Assembly: GCA_030643125.1 (NCBI GenBank) | Contig: DAOWML010000074.1 | Location: forward strand, 1-8,762 | Direction of reading: 5' to 3' | Length of the DNA: 8,762 nucleotides | From: Bacteroidales bacterium | Lineage (GTDB): Bacteria > Bacteroidota > Bacteroidia > Bacteroidales > UBA12077 | Part shown: positions 1 to 5,717 of the stretch, in pieces | Layout of the letters: the number at the start of each line of letters is the position of its first letter | Numbering within the stretch: the stretch's first letter is position 1 | Position numbers and translations under genes: made by a program | The notes under the pieces: model-generated | The model's database searches: none | What the model was told of the DNA's origin: nothing | What the model saw: only the letters and a program-made list of their open reading frames with translations

Positions 1-11
1 CACGATAGTTT

Positions 12-25
12 AACGAGGGATCGTT
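12..25. other. Small perfect hairpin at the window edge
   Basis: The arms AACGA (12-16) and TCGTT (21-25) are perfectly complementary around a GGGA loop, which fits the GNRA tetraloop pattern. It lies directly before the acetyltransferase reading frame. It could be the end of an upstream transcript's 3' structure or chance. There is no T-run after it, so it is not a standard terminator, and too little upstream sequence is present to decide. Confidence 0.2.
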
Positions 26-55
26 GTGTGTAAAAACAAAAATAACCCAGGTGCT

Positions 56-577
56 ATGAAAATTGATCTCAGACCCGAAACAATTAATGATTATGCAGGG
101 ATAAAAAATGTCAACGATTTAGCGTTTGGACAAGCAGACGAAGGATTATTGATTGAGAAATTAAGGTTAAATCCGGATTTTATAAATAAATTATCGATTG
201 TTGCAGAATCCAATGATAAGCTTGTCGGACATATCTTGTTCTTTCCAATAAAAATTAAAGACGATTCAAAAAAACATGAGTCGCTCGCATTAGCACCTAT
301 GTCAGTGCTACCTGACTTTCAGAATAAAGGAATTGGAGGGCAATTAATTATTAAAGGATTTGAAATTGCAGAAGAACTTGGTTTTAAATCTGTATTTGTT
401 TTGGGACATAAGGATTATTACCCGAAATTTGGATTTTTACCGGCAAGCAGGTGGAGAATTAAAGCTCCCTTTGATGTGCCTGATGAAGTATTTATGGCAA
501 TTGAGTTGGTAAGCGATGGATTAAAAGATGTTTCTGGTGTTGTTGAATATCCAAAAGAATTTGAGGAAGTAAGTTGA
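56..577 (+). CDS. GNAT family N-acetyltransferase (YhbS-like)
   Basis: Likely cytoplasmic acetyltransferase of the GNAT fold, 173 aa, moving an acetyl group from acetyl-CoA to an amine that cannot be deduced. The signature acetyl-CoA pyrophosphate-binding loop is visible as QNKGIGGQL (residues 89-97, the Q/RxxGxG/A motif), preceded by the beta-4 strand LALAPMSVLP (77-86). The later segment GHKDYYPKFGF (117-127) is typical of the YhbS-like (COG3153) branch. The frame can be extended to a GTG at 26, but the ATG at 56 is preferred: the family normally begins with a sequence like MKIDLRPET, the ten extra residues are low-complexity, and AGGTG lies just upstream. It ends 96 bp before the next gene, so co-transcription is uncertain. 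The GNAT assignment is firm; the substrate is unknown. Confidence 0.88.
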   Translation: MKIDLRPETINDYAGIKNVNDLAFGQADEGLLIEKLRLNPDFINKLSIVAESNDKLVGHILFFPIKIKDDSKKHESLALAPMSVLPDFQNKGIGGQLIIKGFEIAEELGFKSVFVLGHKDYYPKFGFLPASRWRIKAPFDVPDEVFMAIELVSDGLKDVSGVVEYPKEFEEVS

Positions 578-587
578 TTAATAAACT

Positions 588-619
588 AAAATAATTGTCA
601 CCAACAAATTGTTTTACTA
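588..619 (+). terminator. Weak candidate terminator after the acetyltransferase
   Basis: AAAATAATTG (588-597) can pair with CAAATTGTTTT (605-615) with one wobble and one bulged base, and the 3' arm ends in TTTT. The stem is almost all A/T, so stability is doubtful. It fits a transcript end between two loosely spaced genes but could be chance in AT-rich DNA. Confidence 0.25.
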
Positions 620-662
620 ATTTTAAACATATTTATAATCAAGTTGAAATTCAAAATAAAAA

Positions 663-667
663 GGGGG
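663..667 (+). promoter_or_regulatory. G-rich ribosome binding site of the DUF6506 gene
   Basis: A GGGGG run lies 6 bp before the ATG at 674 in otherwise A/T-rich sequence. Most Bacteroidota genes, including the others here, lack an SD-like element, so this one stands out and fixes the start codon. Confidence 0.5.
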
Positions 668-673
668 TAATTC

Positions 674-988
674 ATGGCTTTTAAGGCATTATTTTTAGCA
701 CATGCACCTGATGCAGATTATGAAAAACATAAAAGTATTATTGATACAGGAAAGTATAGACTTATGACATTTGTTGTGAAAAGTCAAGACGAAGCAATAA
801 AAATTTCAAAAAGTATTTATGAGAAGGAGAAGATAGATGCCATTATGCTTTGTCCTGGCTTTACGCATAGTAATGTATCAGAGATATTTCAGGCACTTGA
901 AGGTAAAGTATCTGTCAATGTTGCCAGAGGAGATGGCCCCAGTAGTAAAATTTCACAATCTGTATTACAAAGAGAATACTTCAATTAA
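674..988 (+). CDS. DUF6506 family protein
   Basis: Small soluble protein of 104 aa that I recognise as DUF6506 from its overall pattern: N-terminal MAFKALFLAHAPDAD (a strand followed by an APDAD turn), a central helix with alternating charge, the motif LCPGF (59-63), and a C-terminal strand-plus-GDGP segment (80-89). Family members are about 100-110 aa, so it looks complete. There is no signal peptide or membrane segment. The function of the family is not established, and I infer none beyond a small alpha/beta fold. The start is well supported: a run of five G preceded by AA (661-667) sits 6 bp before the ATG, which is unusual here because most genes in this window have no Shine-Dalgarno. Neighbours do not form an obvious operon with it. 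Confidence 0.72.
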   Translation: MAFKALFLAHAPDADYEKHKSIIDTGKYRLMTFVVKSQDEAIKISKSIYEKEKIDAIMLCPGFTHSNVSEIFQALEGKVSVNVARGDGPSSKISQSVLQREYFN

Positions 989-1052
989 TTTGATAATTTA
1001 CAGGTAATTATACGGATATTCATTATAAATGAAATGAAAAGATAATGATATT

Positions 1053-1080
1053 ACTCGCAACTGCACTTAATCGAGTTTTT
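1053..1080 (+). terminator. Candidate terminator after the DUF6506 gene
   Basis: ACTCG (1053-1057) and CGAGT (1072-1076) form a 5-bp stem with a 14-nt loop, and the 3' arm runs into TTTTT (1076-1080). The loop is long and the stem short, so this is only a moderate candidate, but it is in the right place, about 65 bp after the stop codon and before the next gene. Confidence 0.35.
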
Positions 1081-1153
1081 ATTGAGGTTTGAAAATATAT
1101 TACTATCTTCAAACTTTATTAAATGATTTAATGAATTTGAATAATGAGACTAT

Positions 1154-1474
1154 ATGAAAACATTTAAAAACCAAAAAGCAATAATCCTTTTATTAGTAGG
1201 TTTTATAAGCCTCGTTTTATTCTCGGCATGTGCTAATAAAGAGGTTGTAGATGCTTGCCTCAAAGGTCAAACCTATGGTTTCTGGGGCGGATTGCTACAC
1301 GGAATTATTGCTCCTTTTGATTTAGTAGCCATGTTATTTCGCGATGATGTAACTGTATATGCTCAAAATAATAATGGTGCATGGTATGCGTTTGGTTTTA
1401 TAATTGGTAGTGGTGGTTGGGGAATTCTTGGAAGCAAAGGAGCTGATAGTAAAAGAAGACGCAGAAAGTGCTAA
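1154..1474 (+). CDS. Small putative lipoprotein, function unknown
   Basis: A 106-aa protein with a lysine-containing N-terminus, a hydrophobic stretch (residues 9-24) and a lipobox-like FSAC with the cysteine at 26, which predicts a lipidated envelope protein. The mature part has two glycine- and aromatic-rich hydrophobic blocks, about 43-62 (begins FWGGLLHG, contains IAPFD) and 77-93 (contains FGFIIGSGGWG), separated by the polar stretch DDVTVYAQNNNG. It ends in a basic tail KRRRRKC. I have the impression of a recurring uncharacterised Bacteroidota small protein with the conserved YGFWGG...HG and NNNGAWYAFGF segments, but I cannot give a family name or function. The WG-repeat gene starts 27 bp after its stop, so the two are probably co-transcribed. 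Confidence 0.68.
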   Translation: MKTFKNQKAIILLLVGFISLVLFSACANKEVVDACLKGQTYGFWGGLLHGIIAPFDLVAMLFRDDVTVYAQNNNGAWYAFGFIIGSGGWGILGSKGADSKRRRRKC

Positions 1475-1501
1475 ATTTTAAATATTAATCCAAAAATCAA
1501 T

Positions 1502-2551
1502 ATGATGATAAAAAGCTATTTATTAACAACGGGTTTATTCTTATTTCTAACATGTAGTTCTTTTGCACAGACTTATGTGATACAAGCAAGACCAATGGAC
1601 TCAAAGGAATGGGGTTATATTAATCTCGATGGTAACTTTATAATCAATGCTCAGTACAGAAAATGTTATGAGTTTTCTGAAAATGGATATGCACCGATTT
1701 TTAAAAAAAAGGAAGGATACTTTTTTATTAATATTCAGGGCGAAACTCTGCAAACTGAAATATCAGATTTTGGCTTAAAAGAAGTTTTTGGTGTTATAGG
1801 ATTTGAAGAGGGTCTGGTACCAGTTCGTGTTAATGGAAACTGGGGTTATTTAAATTCTGACGGGAATCTAGCAATTCCTGCAAAATATAGTAAAGTATCT
1901 TCTTTTAAAGAAGGTTATGCAATTGCACAGATTGGTGCCAATTATTATATAATCGACAAACAAGGTAAGGAAAAATTAGTTGAAATTCCCGGAGTTGTTG
2001 CTATAAAACCATTTTCAGAAAATCTGGCTCCGTATAAAGCAGCAAATGGCTTATACGGTTTTATCGATGCAAATGCCAATGTGGTTATAGAAGCACGGTT
2101 TGTGAGTGTAGGATATTTTAATGCTGGCTTGGCATGGGCTAAAACAAATGTTGCTACTATCGGTTATCTTAATCCGGCAGGCGAATGGGCAATTCAACCA
2201 CAAATTTTTATTGCAAATGATTTTGATCCTGTAACAAAACTGGCAAAAGTTAAACATAATGAAAAGTGGGTTTATCTAAATACAAAAGGAGAAATAATTC
2301 AGTTTGACGATTCTGAAACCATATCCGAATTTCATGGAGGATTAGCAAAAGGAAAGAAGAACGAAAAAATTGGTTTTTATAACAGCAATATGGAATGGGT
2401 TATACAACCACAATTCGATGGTGTACGGAATTTTAAAAATGGATATGCCGCTGCTAAACTTGAAGATAAATGGGGAATTATTGATAAAACAGGAAACTGG
2501 GTAATTAAGCCGGTTTTTGCTGCTTTAAAAGATGTTGAAAAAATAAATTAA
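1502..2551 (+). CDS. Secreted WG-repeat-containing protein
   Basis: A 349-aa exported protein. Residues 1-22 form a signal peptide ending SSFA before Q23 (signal peptidase I type; the cysteine at 18 does not sit in a convincing lipobox). The rest consists of WG/KWG repeats: units begin near WGYI 37, WGYL 114, YGFI 185, IGYL 220, WVYL 256, IGFY 290 and WGII 324. Each is followed by a turn (DG, KTGN or similar), a strand with an I-x-P/A core such as WVIQPQF (299-305) or WVIKPVF (333-339), and an aromatic-rich F..G.A strand. Such repeats build beta-rich domains usually thought to mediate binding; no enzyme domain is visible. Starts at 1502 and 1505 are both possible. It follows the small lipoprotein gene by 27 bp and is closed by the terminator at 2570-2601. 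Confidence 0.9.
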   Translation: MMIKSYLLTTGLFLFLTCSSFAQTYVIQARPMDSKEWGYINLDGNFIINAQYRKCYEFSENGYAPIFKKKEGYFFINIQGETLQTEISDFGLKEVFGVIGFEEGLVPVRVNGNWGYLNSDGNLAIPAKYSKVSSFKEGYAIAQIGANYYIIDKQGKEKLVEIPGVVAIKPFSENLAPYKAANGLYGFIDANANVVIEARFVSVGYFNAGLAWAKTNVATIGYLNPAGEWAIQPQIFIANDFDPVTKLAKVKHNEKWVYLNTKGEIIQFDDSETISEFHGGLAKGKKNEKIGFYNSNMEWVIQPQFDGVRNFKNGYAAAKLEDKWGIIDKTGNWVIKPVFAALKDVEKIN

Positions 2552-2569
2552 TATATACAAACAACAACG

Positions 2570-2601
2570 AAAAGCATGGATAATATTTCCGTGCTTTTTT
2601 T
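2570..2601 (+). terminator. Rho-independent terminator after the WG-repeat gene
   Basis: AAAGCATGGA (2571-2580) pairs with TCCGTGCTTT (2588-2597), ten pairs with a single U-G wobble, around a 7-nt loop. The 3' arm merges into a run of seven T (2595-2601). This is the clearest terminator of the window and marks the end of the lipoprotein/WG-repeat transcript. Confidence 0.85.
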
Positions 2602-2652
2602 GTTCTGATTTAAAATTTGTTAAAAAGATTATTAAAAGAATCATTATAACAC

Positions 2653-2660
2653 TAAATTTG
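2653..2660 (+). promoter_or_regulatory. Bacteroidota -7 promoter box for the DUF4197 gene
   Basis: TAAATTTG matches the Bacteroidota -7 consensus TAnnTTTG at every fixed position. It ends 24 bp before the ATG at 2685 and lies downstream of the terminator at 2570-2601, so an independent transcript is expected. A correctly spaced -33 TTTG is not seen; the nearest upstream TTTG (2616-2619) is too far away. Confidence 0.55.
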
Positions 2661-2684
2661 GTAAATAATCATAAATTATAAGTC

Positions 2685-3407
2685 ATGAAAAAAAGCATGT
2701 ATTTTACATTTGTTCTGCTATTTATTGCTTCTGCGGTTAATGCCCAGTTTTGGAAAAAAGTGAAAGAATCGGTAGATGAAGTTATTGAAGAAACAGTAAC
2801 AACTGAACTTACTGAAGAAGAAGTCGGAAAAGCACTCAAAGAAGCACTAACAATTGGAATAGAAAAAGGAGTGGAGCAATTGTCTAAACCTGATGGTTAT
2901 TTTAAAGATATTGCGATTAAAATTCCTATGCCCGATGAAGCAAAATCAGTAGAAGAAAAATTAAGAATGTTGGGTCAGGGTAAGGCAGTTGATGACGCTA
3001 TTGAGTCGATGAATCGTGCGGCTGAAGATGCTGCTAATGGTGCAAAAGATATATTTGTAACAGCCATAAAAGAATTGACATTAAAGGATGTGATGAATAT
3101 TTTAAACGGAAATGATGATGCTGCGACCCGTTTTCTTGAAGATCATACCCGAACACAACTTGTTGAAAAATTTAAGCCTGTAATTAAAGTATCGCTCGAT
3201 AAAGTTGGAGCTACCAAATATTGGAATACCGTTTTTACATCATATAATAAACTGCCATTTGTAAGTAAAGTAAATCCTGATTTGGACGATTATGTTACAA
3301 ATAAAGCAATTGATGGATTATTTGTACAGATAGCCAAAGAAGAAAAAGAAATAAGAAAGAATCCTGCAGCACGAGTAAGCGATTTGCTGAAAAAGGTATT
3401 TGGTTAG
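2685..3407 (+). CDS. DUF4197 domain-containing exported protein
   Basis: A 240-aa protein. Residues 1-20 are a signal peptide ending AVNA before Q21, so it should act in the periplasm. The remainder is a helix-rich DUF4197 domain, recognised from its order of conserved segments: GIEKGVEQLSKPDGYF (58-73), IKIPMPDEAKSVEEKLRMLG (78-97), SMNRAAEDAA (108-117), IKELTLKDVMNILNGNDDAAT (128-148), EKFKPVIKVSLDKVGATKYW (161-180), PDLDDYVTNKAIDGLF (198-213) and IRKNPAARVSDLLKKVFG (223-240). Length and both ends agree with a complete family member. Only the acidic stretch after the signal peptide (26-47) is variable. The biochemical role of DUF4197 proteins is not established. It is flanked by a terminator upstream and a long gene-free gap downstream, so it is probably monocistronic. 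Confidence 0.92.
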   Translation: MKKSMYFTFVLLFIASAVNAQFWKKVKESVDEVIEETVTTELTEEEVGKALKEALTIGIEKGVEQLSKPDGYFKDIAIKIPMPDEAKSVEEKLRMLGQGKAVDDAIESMNRAAEDAANGAKDIFVTAIKELTLKDVMNILNGNDDAATRFLEDHTRTQLVEKFKPVIKVSLDKVGATKYWNTVFTSYNKLPFVSKVNPDLDDYVTNKAIDGLFVQIAKEEKEIRKNPAARVSDLLKKVFG

Positions 3408-3616
3408 TGCTTGTTAAGAAATAAAGTTTGCAAAATTGATGAAGTTATTTTGTTTATTTTTAAGACATAAAAGTTGCGAATAGCCACAGTTTATTTAATA
3501 CTTTTATAACGAAGAAAATAAGCAAAAGAGCAAGTCAAGATGTAAAGGTTATTTTTTAATAAGCACTTAGTCAATGATTAATAAGTCCAGTCTAAAAACT
3601 AAAATAATTGAACTCT

Positions 3617-3698
3617 AGGTGTTTAGCGTATTTGCTAACAAGATGATAATAAGACTGCTAATTTTGATGTATTTTAAAAAACCAGTCGCTTAGCACCT
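3617..3698. repeat. Nested imperfect inverted repeats
   Basis: The outer arms AGGTGTTTAGCG (3617-3628) and CGCTTAGCACCT (3687-3698) match as inverted repeats at 10 of 12 positions. Inside them GACTG (3653-3657) is complementary to CAGTC (3683-3687). The left outer arm can alternatively fold locally, GTTTAGC (3621-3627) with GCTAAC (3634-3639), so two structures compete. The right outer arm is followed by TTTTT. It could be a structured RNA, a transcript end or a mobile-element remnant; chance is not excluded. Confidence 0.35.
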
Positions 3699-3756
3699 TT
3701 TTAAGTATTTTTATTTCGAACTCAAGTTAATACTTTCAGTTTGTAACATTGAAATA

Positions 3757-3787
3757 TTTGTAATTTGGCAGGAAAACATTAGTTTCG
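3757..3787 (+). promoter_or_regulatory. Predicted promoter of the phosphate butyryltransferase gene
   Basis: TTTG (3757-3760) and TAGTTTCG (3780-3787) match the Bacteroidota -33 TTTG and -7 TAnnTTTG elements with a 19-bp spacer and a single mismatch in the -7 box. Transcription would begin near 3790-3795, giving a leader of roughly 35 nt before the ATG at 3827. No operator or riboswitch is apparent in that short leader. Confidence 0.5.
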
Positions 3788-3826
3788 TGTGATTTTATTA
3801 ATTTGAGATTGATTAAATATTAAGAT

Positions 3827-4735
3827 ATGGATACAATTACCTCATTGGACCAGATGGTGCAACATTTGTGCGAGTCGGGTTTAAATAAAAAAATTGCAGT
3901 TGCGGTTGCTGAAGATGAAAATACTATCGGAGCACTTATCGAAGCTCAGGAAAAAGGTTTTGCAACACCGATTCTTATCGGTAACAAAAGTAAAATTGAA
4001 GAAGCATTGATTGGCGAAAATGCTAAACCTAAATCTTTTCAAATTATTGATATTCCTGACCATGCATTGGCAGCTAAGGAAGCGGTACGTATGGTTCGTG
4101 ATGATGAAGCTGATGTATTAATGAAAGGATTAATTGGTACAGATAAATTTCTGAAAGCTATTCTCGACAAAGAAAAAGGTTTATTACCTCCCAAAGCTGT
4201 TATGACTTATGTTTGTGCCCTGGAATTGCCAAAATACGAAAAGCTATTGTTTGTTTCGGATACCGCAGTTCTTCCTTATCCCGATCTGAAGCAGAAAATT
4301 GCAATGGTTAATTATACCATTCAGATGACCAAAAAGTTTGGAATTGATAATCCAAAAATAGCTCTTATCGGAGCTTCTGAAAAAGTAAATGATAGTTTTC
4401 ATTATAGTACTGATTATACCCAGATTTGTAAAATGGTTGATCGTGGACAAATACCAGATTGCACAATAGATGGACCATTAGATATATTTTTGGCCTGTGA
4501 TAAAGAAAGTGTTAAAATTAAAGGTGTACCAACGCCAATTAATGGCGAAGCAGATGCTTTGATATTCCCATCGCTCGAATCGGCAAATAGCTTTTATAAA
4601 GGCTTAATGTTGTTCGGCGACGGCGAATTAGCAGGATTGATTCAGGGAACAATAAAACCGGTTGTTGTCATGTCTCGTAGCGAAAGCCGTAAATCTAAAT
4701 TTTATTGTGTGGCCTTATCTTGTTTAATGGCATAG
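3827..4735 (+). CDS. ptb: Phosphate butyryltransferase (phosphate acetyl/butyryl transferase family)
   Basis: Cytoplasmic acyltransferase, 302 aa, expected to interconvert butyryl-CoA plus phosphate with butyryl-phosphate plus CoA; related branched-chain acyl-CoAs are possible substrates. Family landmarks run the full length: KKIAVAVAEDENTIGALIEA (21-40), ADVLMKGLIGTDKFL (95-109), the conserved DGPLDI (215-220), ADALIFPSLESANSFYKGL (242-260) and the C-terminal VVVMSRSESRKSKFYCVAL (280-298). The last corresponds to the family's P-V-V-L-T-S-R-A-D-S pattern that helps form the active-site cleft. Length and both termini fit intact Ptb proteins. In most genomes with this pathway, buk (butyrate kinase) directly follows ptb; here the next gene is an unrelated hydrolase, so the kinase must be elsewhere or absent. 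A phosphate acetyltransferase role cannot be fully excluded from sequence alone. Confidence 0.86.
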   Translation: MDTITSLDQMVQHLCESGLNKKIAVAVAEDENTIGALIEAQEKGFATPILIGNKSKIEEALIGENAKPKSFQIIDIPDHALAAKEAVRMVRDDEADVLMKGLIGTDKFLKAILDKEKGLLPPKAVMTYVCALELPKYEKLLFVSDTAVLPYPDLKQKIAMVNYTIQMTKKFGIDNPKIALIGASEKVNDSFHYSTDYTQICKMVDRGQIPDCTIDGPLDIFLACDKESVKIKGVPTPINGEADALIFPSLESANSFYKGLMLFGDGELAGLIQGTIKPVVVMSRSESRKSKFYCVALSCLMA

Positions 4736-4788
4736 AGGAATATTAAATCGAATACATTTTCCATTTTAATTAATGATTTAAGAACACC

Positions 4789-4855
4789 GATTAACGAATG
4801 TTAATTTTAGATTTATAAAAATGATAAGTAATTCATAATTCTAAAATCGTTGATC
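4789..4855. repeat. Long bulged hairpin in the ptb to hydrolase gap
   Basis: ATTTTAGA (4804-4811) is perfectly complementary to TCTAAAAT (4840-4847). Immediately outside, GATTAACG (4789-4796) pairs with CGTTGATC (4848-4855) with one U-G wobble. Together this is about 16 bp of stem with a 7-nt bulge on the left strand only and a 28-nt loop. A further pair, GAATGT (4796-4801) with ACATTC (4864-4869), offers an alternative fold. No T-run follows, so it is not a plain terminator; it may protect the 3' end of the ptb mRNA. Confidence 0.4.
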
Positions 4856-4877
4856 TTTATTCGACATTCAATTTTAA

Positions 4878-4886
4878 GCCTAAGGC
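4878..4886. promoter_or_regulatory. Small dyad at the -33 position of the hydrolase promoter
   Basis: GCC-TAA-GGC is a 9-bp dyad located where a -33 element would be expected for the TATCTTTG box at 4907-4914, and no TTTG is found there. It might be an operator half-site or part of an activator-dependent promoter. It is short, so chance is quite possible. Confidence 0.2.
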
Positions 4887-4906
4887 AAGAACCTAAAACT
4901 ATTTTT

Positions 4907-4914
4907 TATCTTTG
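4907..4914 (+). promoter_or_regulatory. Bacteroidota -7 promoter box for the hydrolase-RSH operon
   Basis: TATCTTTG is a full match to TAnnTTTG. It ends 21 bp before the ATG at 4936 and contains the alternative TTG start at 4912, which argues strongly that translation begins at 4936 and not at the TTG. No -33 TTTG is seen at the usual distance. Confidence 0.6.
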
Positions 4915-4935
4915 AAAAATATATTACAAAATAAA

Positions 4936-5715
4936 ATGACAAATAATCTTACTGTTTCATGTATCCAGACTGAATTAGCCTGGAAAAATGTTGATAAGAA
5001 TTTAAATCAATTTGCAAATAAACTTGATCACTTACCTGCTGATTCAGAGTTGGTTATTTTGCCCGAAATGTTTACAACAGGATTTACCATGGATGCTGTA
5101 AAAATGGCTGAAAAAATGGATGGCAAATCATTCAATTGGATGAAGGAGCAATCTAAAAGGATTGAAAAGATTCTTATTGGAAGTATTATAATTGAAGAAA
5201 ATAAGAAATACTATAACCGGCTTATTGTAATGTTTCCAAATGGAGAATATTATACTTATGATAAGGGTCATTTATTTCGCATGGAGAAAGAACATGAAGA
5301 TTATACGAAAGGCGAAAGCAAAACAATTTTCAAACATAATGCCTGGCGAATTTGTCCTCTTATTTGTTATGATTTACGCTTTCCGGTGTGGAGTAGAAAT
5401 AAAAATGATTACGATCTGTTGATTTATATTGCAAGTTGGCCTGAGAGTAGGCGGGAAGTATGGAAAACTCTATTAAAGGCCAGGGCAATAGAAAACCAAT
5501 CCTATGTAGTTGGAGTAAATCGAATAGGTGGCGATGGTGAAGGAATTACTTATTCTGGTGATACTATGGTTATTGACCCAAAAGGAGGAATTTTAGGTGT
5601 GACAAAAGAGTACAAGGATGAAATAATTAATGTCGAAATATCGTTAGACGATTTAGAACTATTCAGGGAAAAATTTCCGGTCGCACTTGATGCTGACAAT
5701 TTCAAAATACTGTAA
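4936..5715 (+). CDS. C-N hydrolase, omega-amidase (YafV/Nit2-type)
   Basis: Cytoplasmic nitrilase-superfamily hydrolase of 259 aa. The Glu-Lys-Cys triad is complete: E44 in LPEMFTTGF, K110 in YDKGHLFRM and C144 in LICYDLRFP. The segment SWPESRREVWKTLLKARAIE (167-186) followed by NQSYVVGVNRIGGDG (187-201) and YSGDTMVIDPKGG (206-218) closely follows the YafV/Nit2 branch. Those enzymes hydrolyse the amide of alpha-ketoglutaramate or alpha-ketosuccinamate, the products of glutamine and asparagine transamination, so an omega-amidase role in the methionine-salvage/transamination clean-up pathway is the best inference. The upstream TTG at 4912 lies inside the -7 box, so the ATG at 4936 is chosen, and it gives the normal family length. 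The RelA/SpoT gene begins 2 bp after the stop, so the two are almost certainly co-transcribed. Confidence 0.88.
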   Translation: MTNNLTVSCIQTELAWKNVDKNLNQFANKLDHLPADSELVILPEMFTTGFTMDAVKMAEKMDGKSFNWMKEQSKRIEKILIGSIIIEENKKYYNRLIVMFPNGEYYTYDKGHLFRMEKEHEDYTKGESKTIFKHNAWRICPLICYDLRFPVWSRNKNDYDLLIYIASWPESRREVWKTLLKARAIENQSYVVGVNRIGGDGEGITYSGDTMVIDPKGGILGVTKEYKDEIINVEISLDDLELFREKFPVALDADNFKIL

Positions 5716-5717
5716 AA

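Larger units (their letters stand above)
3408..3826. other. 419-bp intergenic region without a recognisable gene
   Basis: No credible protein-coding frame, tRNA or rRNA was seen here on either strand. The stretch is AT-rich and contains imperfect inverted repeats between 3617 and 3698 (listed separately) and the ptb promoter near its right end. No terminator with a T-run could be identified for the DUF4197 gene. Its length is unusual for this otherwise tightly packed window. It might hold a small RNA or a decayed gene, but nothing in the sequence shows either. Confidence 0.5.

Noticed and set aside
26..55. GTG start ten codons upstream for the acetyltransferase.
   Set aside because: The extra residues are low-complexity, the family begins at the ATG at 56, and an AGGTG element precedes that ATG.
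2051..2257. Minus-strand open frame of 68 codons inside the WG-repeat gene.
   Set aside because: Cysteine/isoleucine-rich composition typical of an antisense shadow of a well-supported gene.
583..3610. A 15-nt direct repeat AAACTAAAATAATTG at 583-597 and 3596-3610 in two gaps.
   Set aside because: At this A/T content a match of that length between two places in 8.8 kb is expected by chance, and the flanks do not match.
3621..3639. Possible integron attC-like element because of GTTTAGC...GCTAAC.
   Set aside because: The core GTTRRRY/RYYYAAC arrangement and spacing do not fit, and there is no integrase or cassette gene nearby.
4244..4450. Minus-strand open frame of 68 codons inside ptb.
   Set aside because: Shadow of a conserved gene, with no coding character of its own.
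5240..5422. Second + strand frame inside the C-N hydrolase gene.
   Set aside because: It overlaps the region encoding the K110 and C144 motifs of the real protein and has no family resemblance.
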